Part shown: piece after piece, positions 9,851-22,102 of the stretch | Position numbering within the stretch: the stretch's first letter is position 1 | Layout: every line of letters begins with the position of its first letter | NCBI GenBank assembly: GCA_022495005.1 | Contig: JAGYXB010000372.1 | Coordinates: forward strand, 620,001 to 684,000 | Length of the DNA stretch: 64,000 nucleotides | Source of the DNA: Rhyacophila brunnea | Taxonomy: Eukaryota > Arthropoda > Insecta > Trichoptera > Rhyacophilidae | Reading direction: 5' to 3' | Program-made: the position numbers and the translations under genes | Notes under the pieces: generated by a model | Told to the model about the DNA's origin: nothing | Seen by the model: only the letters and a program-made list of their open reading frames with translations | Databases searched by the model: none

Positions 9851-10757
9851 TCTTCTCTTCGTGATAATATATTTAAAAAATAGTAAGGTTTATTTTTTCT
9901 AAAAAATTCGCGGCCTCTCACTTGCCGCCATATAAAACCTCACGGCACAGATCAGGTTTTAAGCCTGGATGTTTGTGATCATTTCACTTCTATTTTTTTT
10001 ATTAGTTCAAATTTTTGCTTGCTATCATGAGGGACGGTTCCAATTCCTGGCGTCCTAAAGCATTAAAATTTATATGGCTCTGTCAATTACCTACGTGGTC
10101 GCAGCCACGACATATTCTGGATCATAACTACTAACTCTAGTCAAGCCTACAGGCACCATATTTGTTCTAATGTAAATTTCGTGTTGTGAACGTCCTGAAT
10201 TTTGATTTGTAATATCTACAATGTTTTGTTTTATTAAATAAATAAAAATAAATAAATTTCTTACAACACTTCTGTAATCAAGCCTCATGACCTGTCGTAG
10301 TGTTAAAAAAATATAAAATAAATAAAAAAATCTAAAATCCAATATTTCAATTTATTGTCAATAAGAAAATCATAAATGCGAATAGAAGAGCGGATAAAAA
10401 CGATGAGGAATATGTACATATAATGGGAATATAACAAATGAGTTTGATTTCGTTTATTTTGTTAACTGTCAATTCATGGTGGAACTGCATTGTATTGTTG
10501 TTTTTATTTAATAAAACGCAATTTTTTTGTAGTACTTATTCCACGTTTAATTAAGAGATTAGGACCAGTTTCGTCCGCCTTAGAGGGACATTTTCAATGA
10601 TGACACTATAAGAGATAATGCTGATTTGTAAAATCGAGATAGAGTTTACTTTTTTCTTGGCGGCCCCCTCCGCAAAGACAAAGGGGGCGCGAGAGACGTG
10701 TCTCCTGGTTTCGCGGGCGAAATCGTACTACTCAAGGGTGAATTTCAGACTAGCTGA
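9851..10757 (+). other. Inter-unit region, shared in part with B
   Basis: About 9955-10400 and 10440-10520 align with 22300-22480 and 23440-23520 of the B unit (shared CAAGCCTCATGACNTGT and TCAATTCATGGTGGAACTG). This marks the downstream limit of the A unit before the LINE. No gene seen. Confidence 0.55.
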
Positions 10758-11506
10758 TTTAGTCCGGGTGTTCTATTCTTCCCCACGACGGAGGGCAATA
10801 AAACCTCAATATCGACTAAGACCATTCTAAAATCTATTATTGCCCCCTTAGCTCTAGGCGTTCAAATCACAGGGATCCGGAAAATTCGAAATGGAGGAAT
10901 TATTGTCCATCCCCGGACAGAAGATGAGGCAAAACGCCTACTCACTGCCCCTGGTATTGCCGAGGCTGGCATGCGCGCTGAAATCGCCAGACGCAAGAAA
11001 CCCCGAGTAATTATATTCAACTTGCCGGCGACAACAACCGAAAAAGAGCTCCAGGAAGCGATATTTAAGTCCACAAAGGACAAATCGGGCCTTTCTGAAG
11101 CCGACTGCGTTAAAGCAATCAGCCTCAGCCATAAGGCACGGAAAAGTGCCATTTTATTGCATTTGTCCCACCCATTGTAAGGCATGCCTTGGTTGCTGAT
11201 GATCGTCTCTTCATGGGATGGGAATCTTACCCAGTCCAAGATTTTCTGGGGGTTATAAAATGTTCTAATTGCCACTTGTACGGACATATGGCAAAATTGT
11301 GCTCCGCCAAGGTTCCAACATGTTCTCACTGTACTGAGGTAGGTCACGATCGCGCAGACTGTCCCGGAAAGGAGATCGCTCCAAAATGTGTCGCCTGTCA
11401 CCGCCATAAACGTCAAAATGATCATCCGACTCACAGTACTTCTTGCCCAGCTCGTATGTATGCGGAGGAACGAGAACGGGCAATGACAGACTATGATTTA
11501 AAATGA
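10758..11506 (+). pseudogene. R1-clade ORF1 (gag-like), frameshifted
   Basis: The frame is open from 10758 and reads through IAPLALGVQITGIRK and KKPRVIIFNLPATTTEKEL. A frame change near 11170-11190 is needed to continue into the knuckle region: CSNCHLYGHMAKLC, CSHCTEVGHDRADC and CVACHRHKRQNDH...C at about 11261-11455. These knuckles bind nucleic acid in this family. No intact start. Confidence 0.8.
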
Positions 11507-14500
11507 TTTGCTTTGCTCAACTAAATGTGAGCAAGGGAAAGGTCAGTACACTGGAGTTGGAGACCTTGATGCTCAAGAAGGGCCTGGATGTAGCGCTTGT
11601 GGAAGAGCCATATCGCTGGTGCACTAAAATGGGGCTTAGTTCCGGTCGTGTCGTCAGTGCCTCCCCTTCGTCCAAAGCCTGTATATTTGTTGCTGACCTC
11701 AGTTAGGGGTACTCCACCTCTCTCACCTTTCAAATGAATATATTGCATGTGCTGAAATATCCGCCCCTGGAGGGAGTGCAGTTATAGCAATCTCAATGTA
11801 TTTCAACTATACGAGTCCGAGGAAGAAATGGCCATGCTGCTAGATGCAATACTCCGCGATATCAGCGACAGAGACGTCGTCATTGGAGCCGACGCTAACT
11901 CGCAGTCTCCACTTTGGGCACCTGTTGACCATCCCACGGGTAGCGGCGAATATATTGTAAAACTGATAGCAGAGCGCGATCTCTCGATCATCAACAATGC
12001 TAACAGCCCGCCTTCTTTCGTAACGAGGCGAGGGAGTTCTCATATTGACATTACGTTGGTGTCTGGCCGAACCCTCAGTCGAGTTAGTGACTGGCGGGTG
12101 GAAGAAGACTCCTCCATTAGCGATCACAGATTGTTAACATTTACGCTTGCTATGTGCTCCACACCACTTGATGTATCTGTCGCATCCCCAGGACTTGCAC
12201 GACGATTTCGTTCGAAACATGGGGACTGGGAAAATTTTGAAAGTGTCATCACTAGAAAACTAGATAGAGCCTCCAGGAAACCTCTTCCCAATGCTCACGC
12301 TTCCGCTTCACGACTGTCTGACATCATTATTAATGCTGCAGAATCCTCTTTGGGTCGTTGCAAGCCCAAACCTCCAGGACTACCAGCCTGGTGGACAGAA
12401 CACATCTCTGATCTCCGAGCACTCAACGAAAAAGCTAGGCGGTCACTCCAATCTGCGCACCGCTCCAGACTACCACCGCACACCACTGAACTGCTGGCTT
12501 CAGCACACAGATGTACCAGACGTAAATACAAGGACGCAATTCTCCAAGCAAAAAAGGATCACTGGCGCGACTTTGTCACTACTGAGGGTGGTTCGGATCC
12601 CTGGGGTCCACCGTATCGCGCGATTAAGATTGGACTTCGCCCAACCAAGATCGTCAGTGGCATTGAGAGACCTCTAGGTCGTGGATTCACCAGTACGCAG
12701 CTTGAAACAGCCACGATTCTACTTGATGCCCTCATACCACAGGATGATCCTTCCACGGATGATACGATTCTTCACCAGGCCCGTATTGTGGCAGCACTCC
12801 CATACCAAGTCACCTCTTCGCCATTGCCATCCGAGCATGAAATCGGTGGCATTTTTCAAAGCCTTTAGGCTGGGAAAGCACCTGGCTATGATTGTATTGA
12901 CAATTTGATGGCCAAGCACGTTTGGGCTGTTGCAGCGCCAGAAATAACGTCTCTTTTCTCCGAATGCTTTTCCAGTGGTATTTTTCCGGATTGCTGGAAA
13001 AAAGGAATACTTAGGATAATCCCTAAAGCTGGCAGCCGCCCTCCCTCTGACCCTAAGGCCTACCGCCCTCTGACACTCTTGCCTACATTCAGCAAGGTGC
13101 TAGAGCGTCTTATGTGCACACGACTTGAGACTCACCTCGCAGAGACTGCACCACTCTCCCCGAACCAATTTGGCTTCAGGCCGGGTAAATCCACTGAGGA
13201 TGCGATTCGAAAAGTTTTCAACTACACTGAAACAGCAACAAGTAAATACGTACTAGGCATTCTTTTAGACATAGCGGGTGCTTTCGACAGTGCCTCCTGG
13301 CCATTAATATTGTGTAAACTTCGATTAAAACGCGTTCCGAGAGACATATATGTACTAATCCAAAATTATTTCAGCGACAGATCTATATTATATGATACCG
13401 GCAATACAATAATATCTAGGAAATCCACAATGGGGTGTCCCCAGGGATCAGTTCTTGGACCCCTTCTATGGAATATCCTTTTTGATGACCTTCTGTCGAT
13501 CCCGCTTCCAAACGACTGCAGTATTATTGCCTATGCGGATGACGCGCTTCTTCTTGTGAGTGCGAACAGCCGTAATGGCCTTGAGCTAGCTGCTAACGAG
13601 GCTTTGGAAACCATTATGACCTGGGGTTTTACTAACAAACTCACTTTTGCTCCGCATAAAACAGAATCCATCCTTCTCAAGGGAGCAACCAACCTGACTT
13701 CAAGGTCGCCCACCATCCGTATGGGTAGTACATTCAAAATGTATGGGTAGTACTTTTTTAAGTCAAAGATAAGGTTATATATCTCGGCATTTTACTGGAT
13801 GACAAATTATCATTTCTGCACCACGCCAAAACATCGGTGGCTAAAGCCAAAGCAGCTTACCATCGGGTCTCTTGGCTTACTGGAAGTAATTGGGGTCTTA
13901 AGTTCAGACCTCTTAAAATAGCTTACGATGCAATCTTTATGAGTATCGCCGGATATGCCGCCAGCACGTGGTATCATAGATGTAAGTTATTGTCCATCCG
14001 AAAAACTCTTCTCAGCGGACAACGCTCAGCATTGCTTGCCTTCACTAAGGCTTATAAGACGACTTCTACCGACGCGTTGCCTGTCCTTGCTGGAGTGCTT
14101 CCGTTAGACCTGCACATTCAAATCCGTGGTGACACGACTGCCTTGCTCGGAGGTCTGGGGGCGGAGGTTGGCGGTATCTTTATATCGCCGCCTTTAGGAC
14201 TTGGATCCATGAGCCGGTGCGCTCGAAAACTTATTGTACGTGACCTGGCGTATGACACGGCGCTGCGTGCGTGGCAGGGGCGATGGACCACTTCTTCCAA
14301 GGGCAGACAAACGCATTTGTTTTTTCCTAATATAAAGTGGCGCATGTAGATAACCAGATTGACTCCAGACCATTGGACTTCTCAGTTCTTAACCGGACAC
14401 GGTGGTTTTGCCTCCAAGCTCTGTCAGCTTGGCCTAATAGAATCTCCGACTTGCTTATGTGGCGAATTGCATGATGCCGATCACATCCTCTGGGAGTGTC

Positions 14501-14763
14501 CCCATATGTCGGTTGAAAGGGAAGAGCTTCTCAAGTCGGTCCGACTATCAGTTGGACCGGTCGGCCATTGCGACTTGGTATCTACAAGGGAAAATTTCTC
14601 AGCTTTTAAAAAGTTTGCGGCATTATATGGCGAGCGAGAAGGTCTTTTCTCATCGAGAATTGACCGTAATACATTATATGGAAGTAGGGATCACGCACAC
14701 TCTAGTGCACGCCAACCAAGGTCTTGGGAAGTTGCTCCTGGGACACTTTCGGCACAAATTTGA
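11503..14763 (+). pseudogene. R1-clade ORF2 (endonuclease plus reverse transcriptase), inactive
   Basis: The N-terminus has the endonuclease opening FAQLNVSKGK and DVALVEEPY. GADANSQSPLW and SSHIDITLVSG...SDHRLL carry catalytic motifs of the fold. The reverse-transcriptase part has the catalytic YADD at 13532-13543. CLCGELHDADHILWEC near 14455 is the terminal CCHC knuckle typical of R1 elements. Lesions: a stop at 11704-11706 followed by a frame change before 11828; a TAG at 12866-12868 within an otherwise continuous frame; a stop at about 13748-13750 with a frame shift before 13800; and a TAG at 14347-14349. So the copy is dead, but only moderately old. Confidence 0.85.
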
Positions 14764-14930
14764 ACAGCGCCTATCGTTCGTTACGCCATGGTATACGCCT
14801 GCATAACGGGTGTGGAGACGTGGCGGGTGGTGGAGGGAAAAGCAAGACTAGCTGATTTTTCAAAAAGGGTCTTCCCGCTCGTAAGATGCGGAGAGGGGCT
14901 GGCGGGTACTTCCTACATTTCGGACAAATG

Positions 14931-16075
14931 TAAACTGCCGTCGCCTCGGCCATTTCAATGGTAAATTTTATGCTTTCTCCGTCGGGGTCGGGTGTATTTT
15001 TACCGAGAAGGGCAAACAGGTAGTTTGGGGACGTTGCGGGGTTGTGTGCGAAATATTTTATAATATTTATCGGGGGTCGAAAACTTGCGGGGCATATAGT
15101 GATTTTACGGGACGGTACCTAGCCGTTGTTTTATGTAAGGTTTCTGATATGGGATTGGCGACGTCTCTTCGCGAGGAGTTGTATTCGTTATCAATACCTA
15201 CCTACAATATAACAGATAGATAGGGATGATGGTCCGAAGTAGGTCCTAAGTTCTCTAGCAAGATACAATGTGGAGTAAGTTTACAAGTGAGACATTCGTT
15301 CGATCGTTCTAGTCTTTATATTTAACCCAACGCGGTTAAAATAATCGCCTATACAAAATTAGTAGGTAATTAATAATGTTACTGGGGTGAAAAGGTGCAT
15401 ATGTGGAAGAAGTAATTTGACTGTGTGTTAATTTAGTGTGAGGTTTAGTTGTCAAATACGGTTTCATGTCAACTGATTGATGCCCACCATAGATTTCGAT
15501 CTGCTAGAGCCAGGTTAACAGCTGTTATTATCCTATACCCTTTAAAAATACTACAGTTTTGTTATAATAATTATGTAGATACTTTACCAATTTGATAAAC
15601 CACTTGCGTAGGTACCTACGTATTTTAATTGTAGTCTCTTTGTTCGTTAAATATATCAATCAATAATAGGGATGGTGTTTGTACGTACCTATATTATACG
15701 TAATATGATTACTAATAATTATTATTACCTCGGTGATTAGTTGACAATAAAATAATCTTCTATTTAGAATCGTGTAATATTGGTACCTACAGCAAGTGGT
15801 TAAAAATATTGTCAAAAATGGATAATTTCAAATAAATATGCTTTGATACGACCCACCACTTAGTCACAAATTATGCAAATTTATATAAAACATAAAAATA
15901 AATAAATTTAATAAACAATCTTTAAAAATTAAATTAAAAATTCAAATACCTTATCTACTAAATTACCTCTGAATAAAAAGAGCCTCTCAATTAATTATTC
16001 TAATGAATAGTTGTTTTATTTTGTAAGAAAAAATAATCTATTTATTTCAAAGGAAGATTATAAAAATGGCAGCAC
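14931..16075. other. Intergenic stretch before gene B, no gene
   Basis: 14931-15180 is relatively G+C-rich and may be LINE 3' UTR. 15200-16075 is A+T-rich, with GTAGGTACCTACGT-like strings, and I see no coding frame or RNA gene. Confidence 0.5.
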
Positions 16076-16087
16076 TTCATAATGTCT
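16076..16087 (+). promoter_or_regulatory. Upstream motif of gene B (ATGGCAGCACTT)
   Basis: This differs from the A motif at two or three of 12 bases. It lies 99 nt before the B ATG and is followed by TAATGTCTATGGTA, as in A. Confidence 0.4.
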
Positions 16088-16174
16088 ATGGTAGACTGCA
16101 ATAGTTTATAATTATATGGCATGGCCAGTGACCCGAGACGGTGTTGTGAATGTATTGTCAGATTTTGATGTAAA

Positions 16175-19100
16175 ATGTCGCATAAAATGGAAGTAAAAAC
16201 TGAAACAATCGATGAAATGTTGCCTGAAGAAACGGCGAAGGTAATCAGCGATGGCAAATGTCAATGGATAGACTTAAATCACTTCAAGGGCAAAGGTCGA
16301 TTTGACGTGTCAGTCAAACAGGAAAATGTCGAGGACGACAGCAATATTATCCACTTAAAAGAGGTAAGTAGATTCCTAATTTGTTTATGCGAGGGTGTTC
16401 ATGATTTTGTTGACAAATGTGGTCAATTTCTAAACATAAGCAGGTACCTAAAAGTACGACTATTCTAGAATAGAGAGCTTTGATCGGATTTGGATTGGCT
16501 CTGACTATTGCCGGCTCAAGTAGAAACCCGATACATTCACAACGACTGGTCCTACTTTTCTCGCCCCTCCCGTTGTTGTCTACGGATGACCTGTCATTGC
16601 CTGTCACTGTTCTATAGAGTGCTCATACTGACGCATCTGTCGTGTTTACACAGAGAATGATTTGATTTGGATGGATGAGTTACATGATAAATAATACACT
16701 AGCATGAACACACCTTCTACAAATATAATGCATTGATCAATGCTACATATTTTTAGGAAATCGATATTACAACCGGTTTTTGTGTGAAGGACTAGTCTGA
16801 CTTTGACAGCTGATGAATAACAGGAATGTATATTATTTATAAATAACACTGATAGTTAATATATTTGATTTGAGAATATCTTATAATTCAATTTGAAACG
16901 AGAAAGGGCGAATTAATATGTCAAGCAATCTGGGATCTGAATTTGACAGCTGAAAAGTGAACCACTCGTGCTTGTGCAAAAAGTTATGTTCAGGCTTTAT
17001 TAATCTAAAGATGGTGGTGCTCTGACTGATCATAATGGTGATACTGTTTGGCAGTGCTTTTTGTCATGTAACGCGGTGGAACGGCGTTCCGGCACGTTTT
17101 TTCACGGATTTTTAATGTTTCAAAAGCAATTAGGCGAAACAATGTTCGCGCTTGCATAGTACAAGTTAATTTTACTGAATCATCTCATATGCAAAGACTT
17201 ATCCTGAAAAACTATCGCGTTTGGTATATGCATTGAATTCTATTAGGTACCATTTCTTCAAGTGAATGCGAACGCGAATTTTCGCAAATGAATCTAATTA
17301 TTACCCCAATAAGAGCCTCGTTGAAGACCACAACAGTATTGCCACTATTGTTCATCCAACTCGTCGGACCACCTTTGATACTTTTCGATCCTTCAAGACA
17401 CGTTGATCGCTGGTTACTCAGTGGAAGACATTCGGTCATAGACTCTAATACTAAGATAAAAAATCGAGATGATTTTCCAGACTAAAATTGAACTGAACTT
17501 TGGAAATTACTATAGCAATCACAAAGGGCGGCTGACAAGGCTCTAGCTTGGGGGGTCGACCGGATAAGTGAGATAATCGCATATCACAAATAAATTGATC
17601 CAATCGTAAAAAATGACCATTGACTGCCATTGATTGCAGATGAAAGAGCTGTGTGAGGACTGTTATATATGATAATAATTACGATGTTATTTTCAGGAGT
17701 GTGAGAACGTTTTGATCAATATAAAGTCTGAGAATGAGAATGATAATGAGGGAGTCGTTATCAAACAAGAATTTGTTGACTATGCAATCTGCCACATTAA
17801 AAATGAGTCCCCTCTACCTGGCTGCTCTTATTCAGAATACAGACCACCAGATCAGGTACGTTCAATTATTATACATGTTGTTTTTTTAAAGCCCAACTTT
17901 AAACTGTACAAAAAAAATAAACGTTGAATTAAGCATTTCATTTTATTCAAAAGATCGATACACAATATTTATAAATGATTAGATAGCTGTTATCAACAAA
18001 GCAAATTCAGAGCGTCCAGTTTGGGCCACTTTTTTTCGTGCACTGCTGGCCATATATCATGGATAGCACGAACAAATAGGGTTTCCATGGCTTCAATTGT
18101 TGCTGAATTATTTAGAATAACCAGTGAATTTACAAAGCTTCACAGGAAAATTTGGAAATCAATTGACATGTACATTTCTCGAAATCAACTTCTGGACAAA
18201 TTTTGATTTCAACAAATCGATCATTGCGGTCGCCGTATGGCACTTAGTGCCACTTTGTTTGAACCACATCTCGTCCGTATGAATGTCGTCCATATTAAAA
18301 AAAAACATCATTGATCATAATTCGGTAACTATCTCCATTAACCTTAACGCGACCTCCGGTATAATTTTTAAAAAATATTTTCCGTTGATGCCACCATGGT
18401 GTAAACTTAATGTGACCAGACATCCCGTTTTCACCGGGACAGTCCCGTTTTCAGGCGGCGTGTCCCGTCCCCGTTTACAGTAAACCTAACTTGGCCATTT
18501 ATTTTTTCCCCCAAACCGGGACACCTAAAAAAGGTAGATATCTACTTATCCGTTTTAGGGGCCTCACACTTTCATACAATACAATTGGCAAGATAGTAAT
18601 GTTCTCATTTTCCCCCATATTTTTCCCTCGTCATATTGTTTTATAGTACATATTATTATTTTATTTATTAATGAAAACTACATACCTACAGGAATGAATA
18701 GGTACTTACATGAAAATTTATCAGGTGTTATAATTTTCCGAAGAACAAATCTTCTTATGTAGGCATATCTGGTGTAGAGTACTGGATTTTACCGTAAAGA
18801 ATTTGATTTTGCGTGTTTTTTTTCAAATTTCTACTGCGAGTTTCTCTCTTTTCGAAAACGGGACATTTTGGCGTCCCGAAGCTATGTTCGGGGATACAGG
18901 GACACGTCGCCTGAAAACGTGACGTCTGGTCTCATTATGTAAACCGTATCTAACGGTGAATTTTGTGGATACAATGGAGTCTGTTGGAACTGTTGGTCTC
19001 ATTTCATTTGCGACAATTTTCCTTTCCTATTAATCATCCCGCTAAGCCAATAATTTTATTACCCTCATCGATGAATCTAATTATTCGATAAAATGGAATT

Positions 19101-21083
19101 ATAAGTTGTGCGAATTACAACTAATTTTGGATAAATTGGTAGCATAAAAATCTGTTCATGATGATTGAAAGTTTGATAGTTAACGCTTTGGTTGATTTTA
19201 TCTTCTATCTAGCCAAAAATCACGCACTATTTCTGACAATTAACTCTCAAAACACCTTGCGTGCTATATTAGGAAACACAATGATATTGGATTTATTTTA
19301 TTATTATTGAATTGAATATATCGTAAGGGATGATTTTGGGTGGGGTAGGTAGGTTAACTCAATGATGTTAGTCAAAGGATGCGTGTGATAAAAGTAAAAA
19401 CCCAATTTATTTAGCCCCCAACAATAAAATGATACAATGATTATAGACAGGTTACAGCAATGGCTAGATAAGTTAAATTACTATTGACAATAATTGATAT
19501 TATGAAGATGCGTCGTGAAAAAGTTACTAAACGATGGATCAGAGATTCGACTAAGGCAACGATGTTAATACTTGTGTTGCTTGGTCTCCTCGATCCGTTG
19601 GTTATACTGATTTGGAACAAAATAAAATGCTGCTAGTTGCTTCTTGTCCAGTGCAAACGTCCTAAAAGCGTCATGTCATTTTTTACTATATGACCTGCAT
19701 TAGGGTTCACACAGGACGAGCGAGTTATGAAATTGACACCTTCAGCAGTTGCGAAGGTCGCTTTATAAAACAATGGAAGTGAATATTTTTATTAACTAAT
19801 TTATCCTTCAAAGTAAGCATTTCGCAATTGACCGCAGTGACTCGTTCGATTCAACAATGCTTATGATAGGTATATTGTTGCATATTGCAAGAAACGCGGA
19901 TTTAAAACGTTTTAAATTATATTAGAGATTTTGAAACAATCGTCTACCCGACCCGATGTAGATGACCTCTTGCTCGCTGCCAGACGACAATCGATTTATG
20001 AATTAATATAATATTACAATTAACAACACTACAATGTATTAGCTCCTAATATGTAACCAAGGTACTTAAATAAACTATGATGATACCTAAACAGATCACT
20101 GTAATGCACCGACAAATATACCAACTCTTTTCTTATTGTAGATTTCTACCCAGCAATGTTACAGCACAGTACGTCACAGTAATACACTGGATATCGTTAA
20201 AAAAGATACAGTTGACAATAAAACAGCACAAGCAACCAATGTAATCAAAAATATGACGATATGGCACTCGGAAATAACTATGGATGGACCAAACGTCAAA
20301 CAGGAAGTTCAAAAATTATACTTGCCAAAGGTGGTTCGAATTATGTTGAGAAGAGTTTCATACTTTTCACGCAACTTTATTTGCAATGATTGTTATGGGG
20401 TGTTTGAATCTGAAAATCACCTAAATAGTCACTACATTTCATGCATGAAGTCTCAGCAGTCATTCAACACCCATACTACTGAAAAACTATATGAATCCAA
20501 TGTTCAATCATATAAAGTCTCGCAGCGTGCTTGTCACGAGATAAGAAGAAGAAAACTACATCGATGCGATGTGTGTTTTAAAAATTTTGTAGCAAATAGT
20601 GATCTCAAAAGACATAAAATGACACACACTGGTGAAAAACCACATCAATGCGATGTTTGTTTAACAAAATTTCGGTCAATTGGTAATCTCAAAAATCATA
20701 AAATGACACACACTGGTGAAAAACCACATCAATGCGATGTGTGTTTTAAAAAGTTTATTGCAAATAGTGATCTCAAAAAACATAAAATGACACACACTGG
20801 TGAAAAACCACATCAATGCGATGTGTGTTTTAAAAAGTTTATTGCAATTTGTGATCTCAAAAAACATAAAATGACACACACTGGTGAAAAACCACATCAA
20901 TGCGATGTGTGTTTTAAAAAATTTATTGCAATTAGTAATCTCAAAATACATAGAATGACACACACTGGTGAAAAACCACATCAATGCGATGTTTGTTTTA
21001 AAAAATTCACACGAAATGATCATCTTAAAAAACATAAAATCACTCACACTGGTGATCCACATCAAAGCGGTGTTGCGTTTTAA
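16175..21083 (+). CDS. Gene B: three-exon C2H2 zinc-finger protein (429 aa)
   Basis: Exons are 16175-16363, 17697-17855 and 20142-21083, all phase 0. Donors are GAG|GTAAGT and CAG|GTACGT; acceptors are TTTTCAG| and TATTGTAG|. Translation may start at ATG 16175 (MSHKMEVK...) or at the in-frame ATG 16187, which has the better context and matches the gene A start. Exon 1 gives 63 residues and exon 2 gives 53, ending in PGCSYSEYRPPDQ. SUMO-consensus lysines fall at about K8, K48, K73, K86 and K98, with another (VKQE) early in exon 3. A hAT fragment and the 8-bp-TSD MITE sit in intron 1; an inverted-repeat MITE sits in intron 2. The likely role is DNA-binding regulation. With six fingers, B is the shortest of the tandem trio. 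Confidence 0.85.
16506..17018 (+). mobile_element. 8-bp-TSD MITE in B intron 1
   Basis: Flanked by perfect 8-bp direct repeats GCTCTGAC at 16498-16505 and 17019-17026. An 8-bp duplication is the hAT signature. The body matches 2953-3600 and the reverse of 28383-28884. It carries no transposase. Confidence 0.8.
17249..17485 (+). mobile_element. hAT transposase C-terminal fragment (KIAA1586-like)
   Basis: The open frame reads SSECEREFSQMNLIITPIRA, then LLFIQLVGPP, and RWLLSGRHSVIDS. This is the dimerisation tail of the KIAA1586/ZBED-like hAT group, where S.CERGFSQMN is characteristic. About 79 codons survive in B intron 1. The catalytic part is absent, so it is dead. Confidence 0.7.
18411..18936. 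mobile_element. Inverted-repeat MITE in B intron 2
   Basis: The left end TGTGACCAGACATCCCG with TTTTCAGGCGGCGTGTCCC is mirrored by the right end GGGACACGTCGCCTGAAAACG then TGACGTCTGGTCTCA. The flanks GTAAACTTAATG and ATTATGTAAAC are themselves roughly inverted. The interior has no coding frame. Confidence 0.75.
18937..20141 (+). other. Rest of B intron 2, no gene
   Basis: A+T-rich sequence with no recognisable repeat family or coding frame. It ends in the CTTTTCTTATTGTAG acceptor. Confidence 0.5.
20142..21083 (+). CDS. Gene B terminal exon: CCHC finger plus six C2H2 fingers
   Basis: The exon starts ISTQQCYSTVRHSNT, followed by VKQEVQKLYLPKVVRIML and the CCHC finger ICNDCYGVFESENHLNSH..C. 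Six 28-residue fingers follow, all with intact Cys and His. Fingers 3-5 are nearly identical (FKKFIA.S.LK), pointing to recent unequal exchange. The seventh repeat is broken at once: PHQSGVAF and stop, with both Cys lost. Confidence 0.9.
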   Translation: MSTQQCYSTVRHSNTLDIVKKDTVDNKTAQATNVIKNMTIWHSEITMDGPNVKQEVQKLYLPKVVRIMLRRVSYFSRNFICNDCYGVFESENHLNSHYISCMKSQQSFNTHTTEKLYESNVQSYKVSQRACHEIRRRKLHRCDVCFKNFVANSDLKRHKMTHTGEKPHQCDVCLTKFRSIGNLKNHKMTHTGEKPHQCDVCFKKFIANSDLKKHKMTHTGEKPHQCDVCFKKFIAICDLKKHKMTHTGEKPHQCDVCFKKFIAISNLKIHRMTHTGEKPHQCDVCFKKFTRNDHLKKHKITHTGDPHQSGVAF

Positions 21084-21200
21084 AAAAGTATCAGCAAATT
21101 GATCATTTAAAAACATGAAATGTCAATCTGGCTAAAAATGACACCAATGTGATGTTTTTTTTTTTAATTTTTCTGAAAATTAGTAACTCAATACATAAAT
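21084..21200 (+). pseudogene. Decayed finger tail of gene B
   Basis: Two degraded finger units remain after the stop (GCAAATTGATCATTTAAAAA, AATGACACCAATGTGATG), out of frame. They are followed by the shared 3' flank ACATACAAGGAATCTAG. Confidence 0.75.
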
Positions 21201-21331
21201 TGGGACATACATACAAGGAATCTAGTTTGCCATTAATTCCTAACATCGAATATATATCGCAACTAGAAACAACTTGGCCACACTTGCTGTAACTTGAATA
21301 ATATTTTATAATAATCTAATACTACTACTCG

Positions 21332-21806
21332 ATATTAAAACGTTTTATTACCTCGTATTCTTGTTTATCCGGTGGTTGTTTGTCCAGTACAAATCTTGTA
21401 ATCGATTTTTAACTGACTTCCCGACTAGTTAGACATTTGAAACTTTTAGAATATATTAGAACACGATGCCAATGCATTCTTTTAATACTTTTAGCCAACG
21501 TTAAGTAGAATTGAATTCATTTTCAGTTTATTCTGTTTCGTATGGAAAGTTATTTCAGAAAAATCCGTAAAAAGTAAAAGACTATTATTGGTTGCTAAGT
21601 GGGTCCTAGCAACTAAATTATTATTATATACGTGCGTTACTATGGAAATCAAAATAACATTTCAGTATTCTATATTTTGTTTGTTTGCTTTTTATTTTCT
21701 TCATATCAAGTACAAGTTTGAGCATATTGAGCATAATAATTCAACAGAAAATTTAAAAAGGTTGTATATAAAAATTTCTTTTATATTTTAATTATTTTAT
21801 AATAAG
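21332..21806 (+). mobile_element. Family R4 element inserted in the B 3' flank
   Basis: It shares CTCGTATTCTTGTTT...CCGG, CTTTTAGCCA.C.TTAAG and ACAGAAAATTTAAAAA with copies at 25371-25795 (+), 30250-30742 (-), 40311-40685 (-) and 59345-59976 (-). Genes A and C keep the uninterrupted flank (AATCTAATACTACTTCTAGC at 35852), so this insertion came after the duplication. Confidence 0.65.
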
Positions 21807-22096
21807 TTATGATAAAGCCTTAAACCTGTATGTGGCAATTTTTAAATTTTATTGAAATTTTATTAGTGACTAAGTATTATAGTATGTAATTTGTTTTTAC
21901 TACATTAATTGGTTTTCATAATTTAAAAAAAATGTTTGCCTACAAACTAATTTAAACATCTTATGCCGTGTTCCCATTGACGATTCGTAACTGTGACTGT
22001 TGCAGATACAGTAACTAGTATGGACTCCAAATAATTATTTCGCATCTATAGTTGGTTTGATTATTTGAAACAGTTACACTTAAAAATGCTATATGA

Positions 22097-22102
22097 AATA
22101 AA
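22097..22102 (+). terminator. Candidate poly(A) signal for gene B
   Basis: AATAAA followed by CTGTTTCC, at the position equivalent to 8481-8486 in gene A. Confidence 0.4.

Larger units (their letters stand above)
10758..14930 (+). mobile_element. R1-clade non-LTR retrotransposon, degenerate
   Basis: Two consecutive ORFs in R1-clade order: a gag-like ORF1 with CCHC knuckles, then ORF2 with apurinic-type endonuclease, reverse transcriptase and a C-terminal CCHC knuckle. The ORFs overlap by ATGA at 11503-11506. The 5' end is lost or beyond recognition, since a TGA at 10755 closes the frame. The 3' UTR probably runs to about 14930 or beyond. It lies between the A and B units and is absent from the matching place in B. 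Confidence 0.85.

Noticed and set aside
10862..11434. 190-codon minus-strand frame over the LINE ORF1
   Set aside because: Antisense of the gag-like ORF, where the plus strand shows CCHC knuckles.
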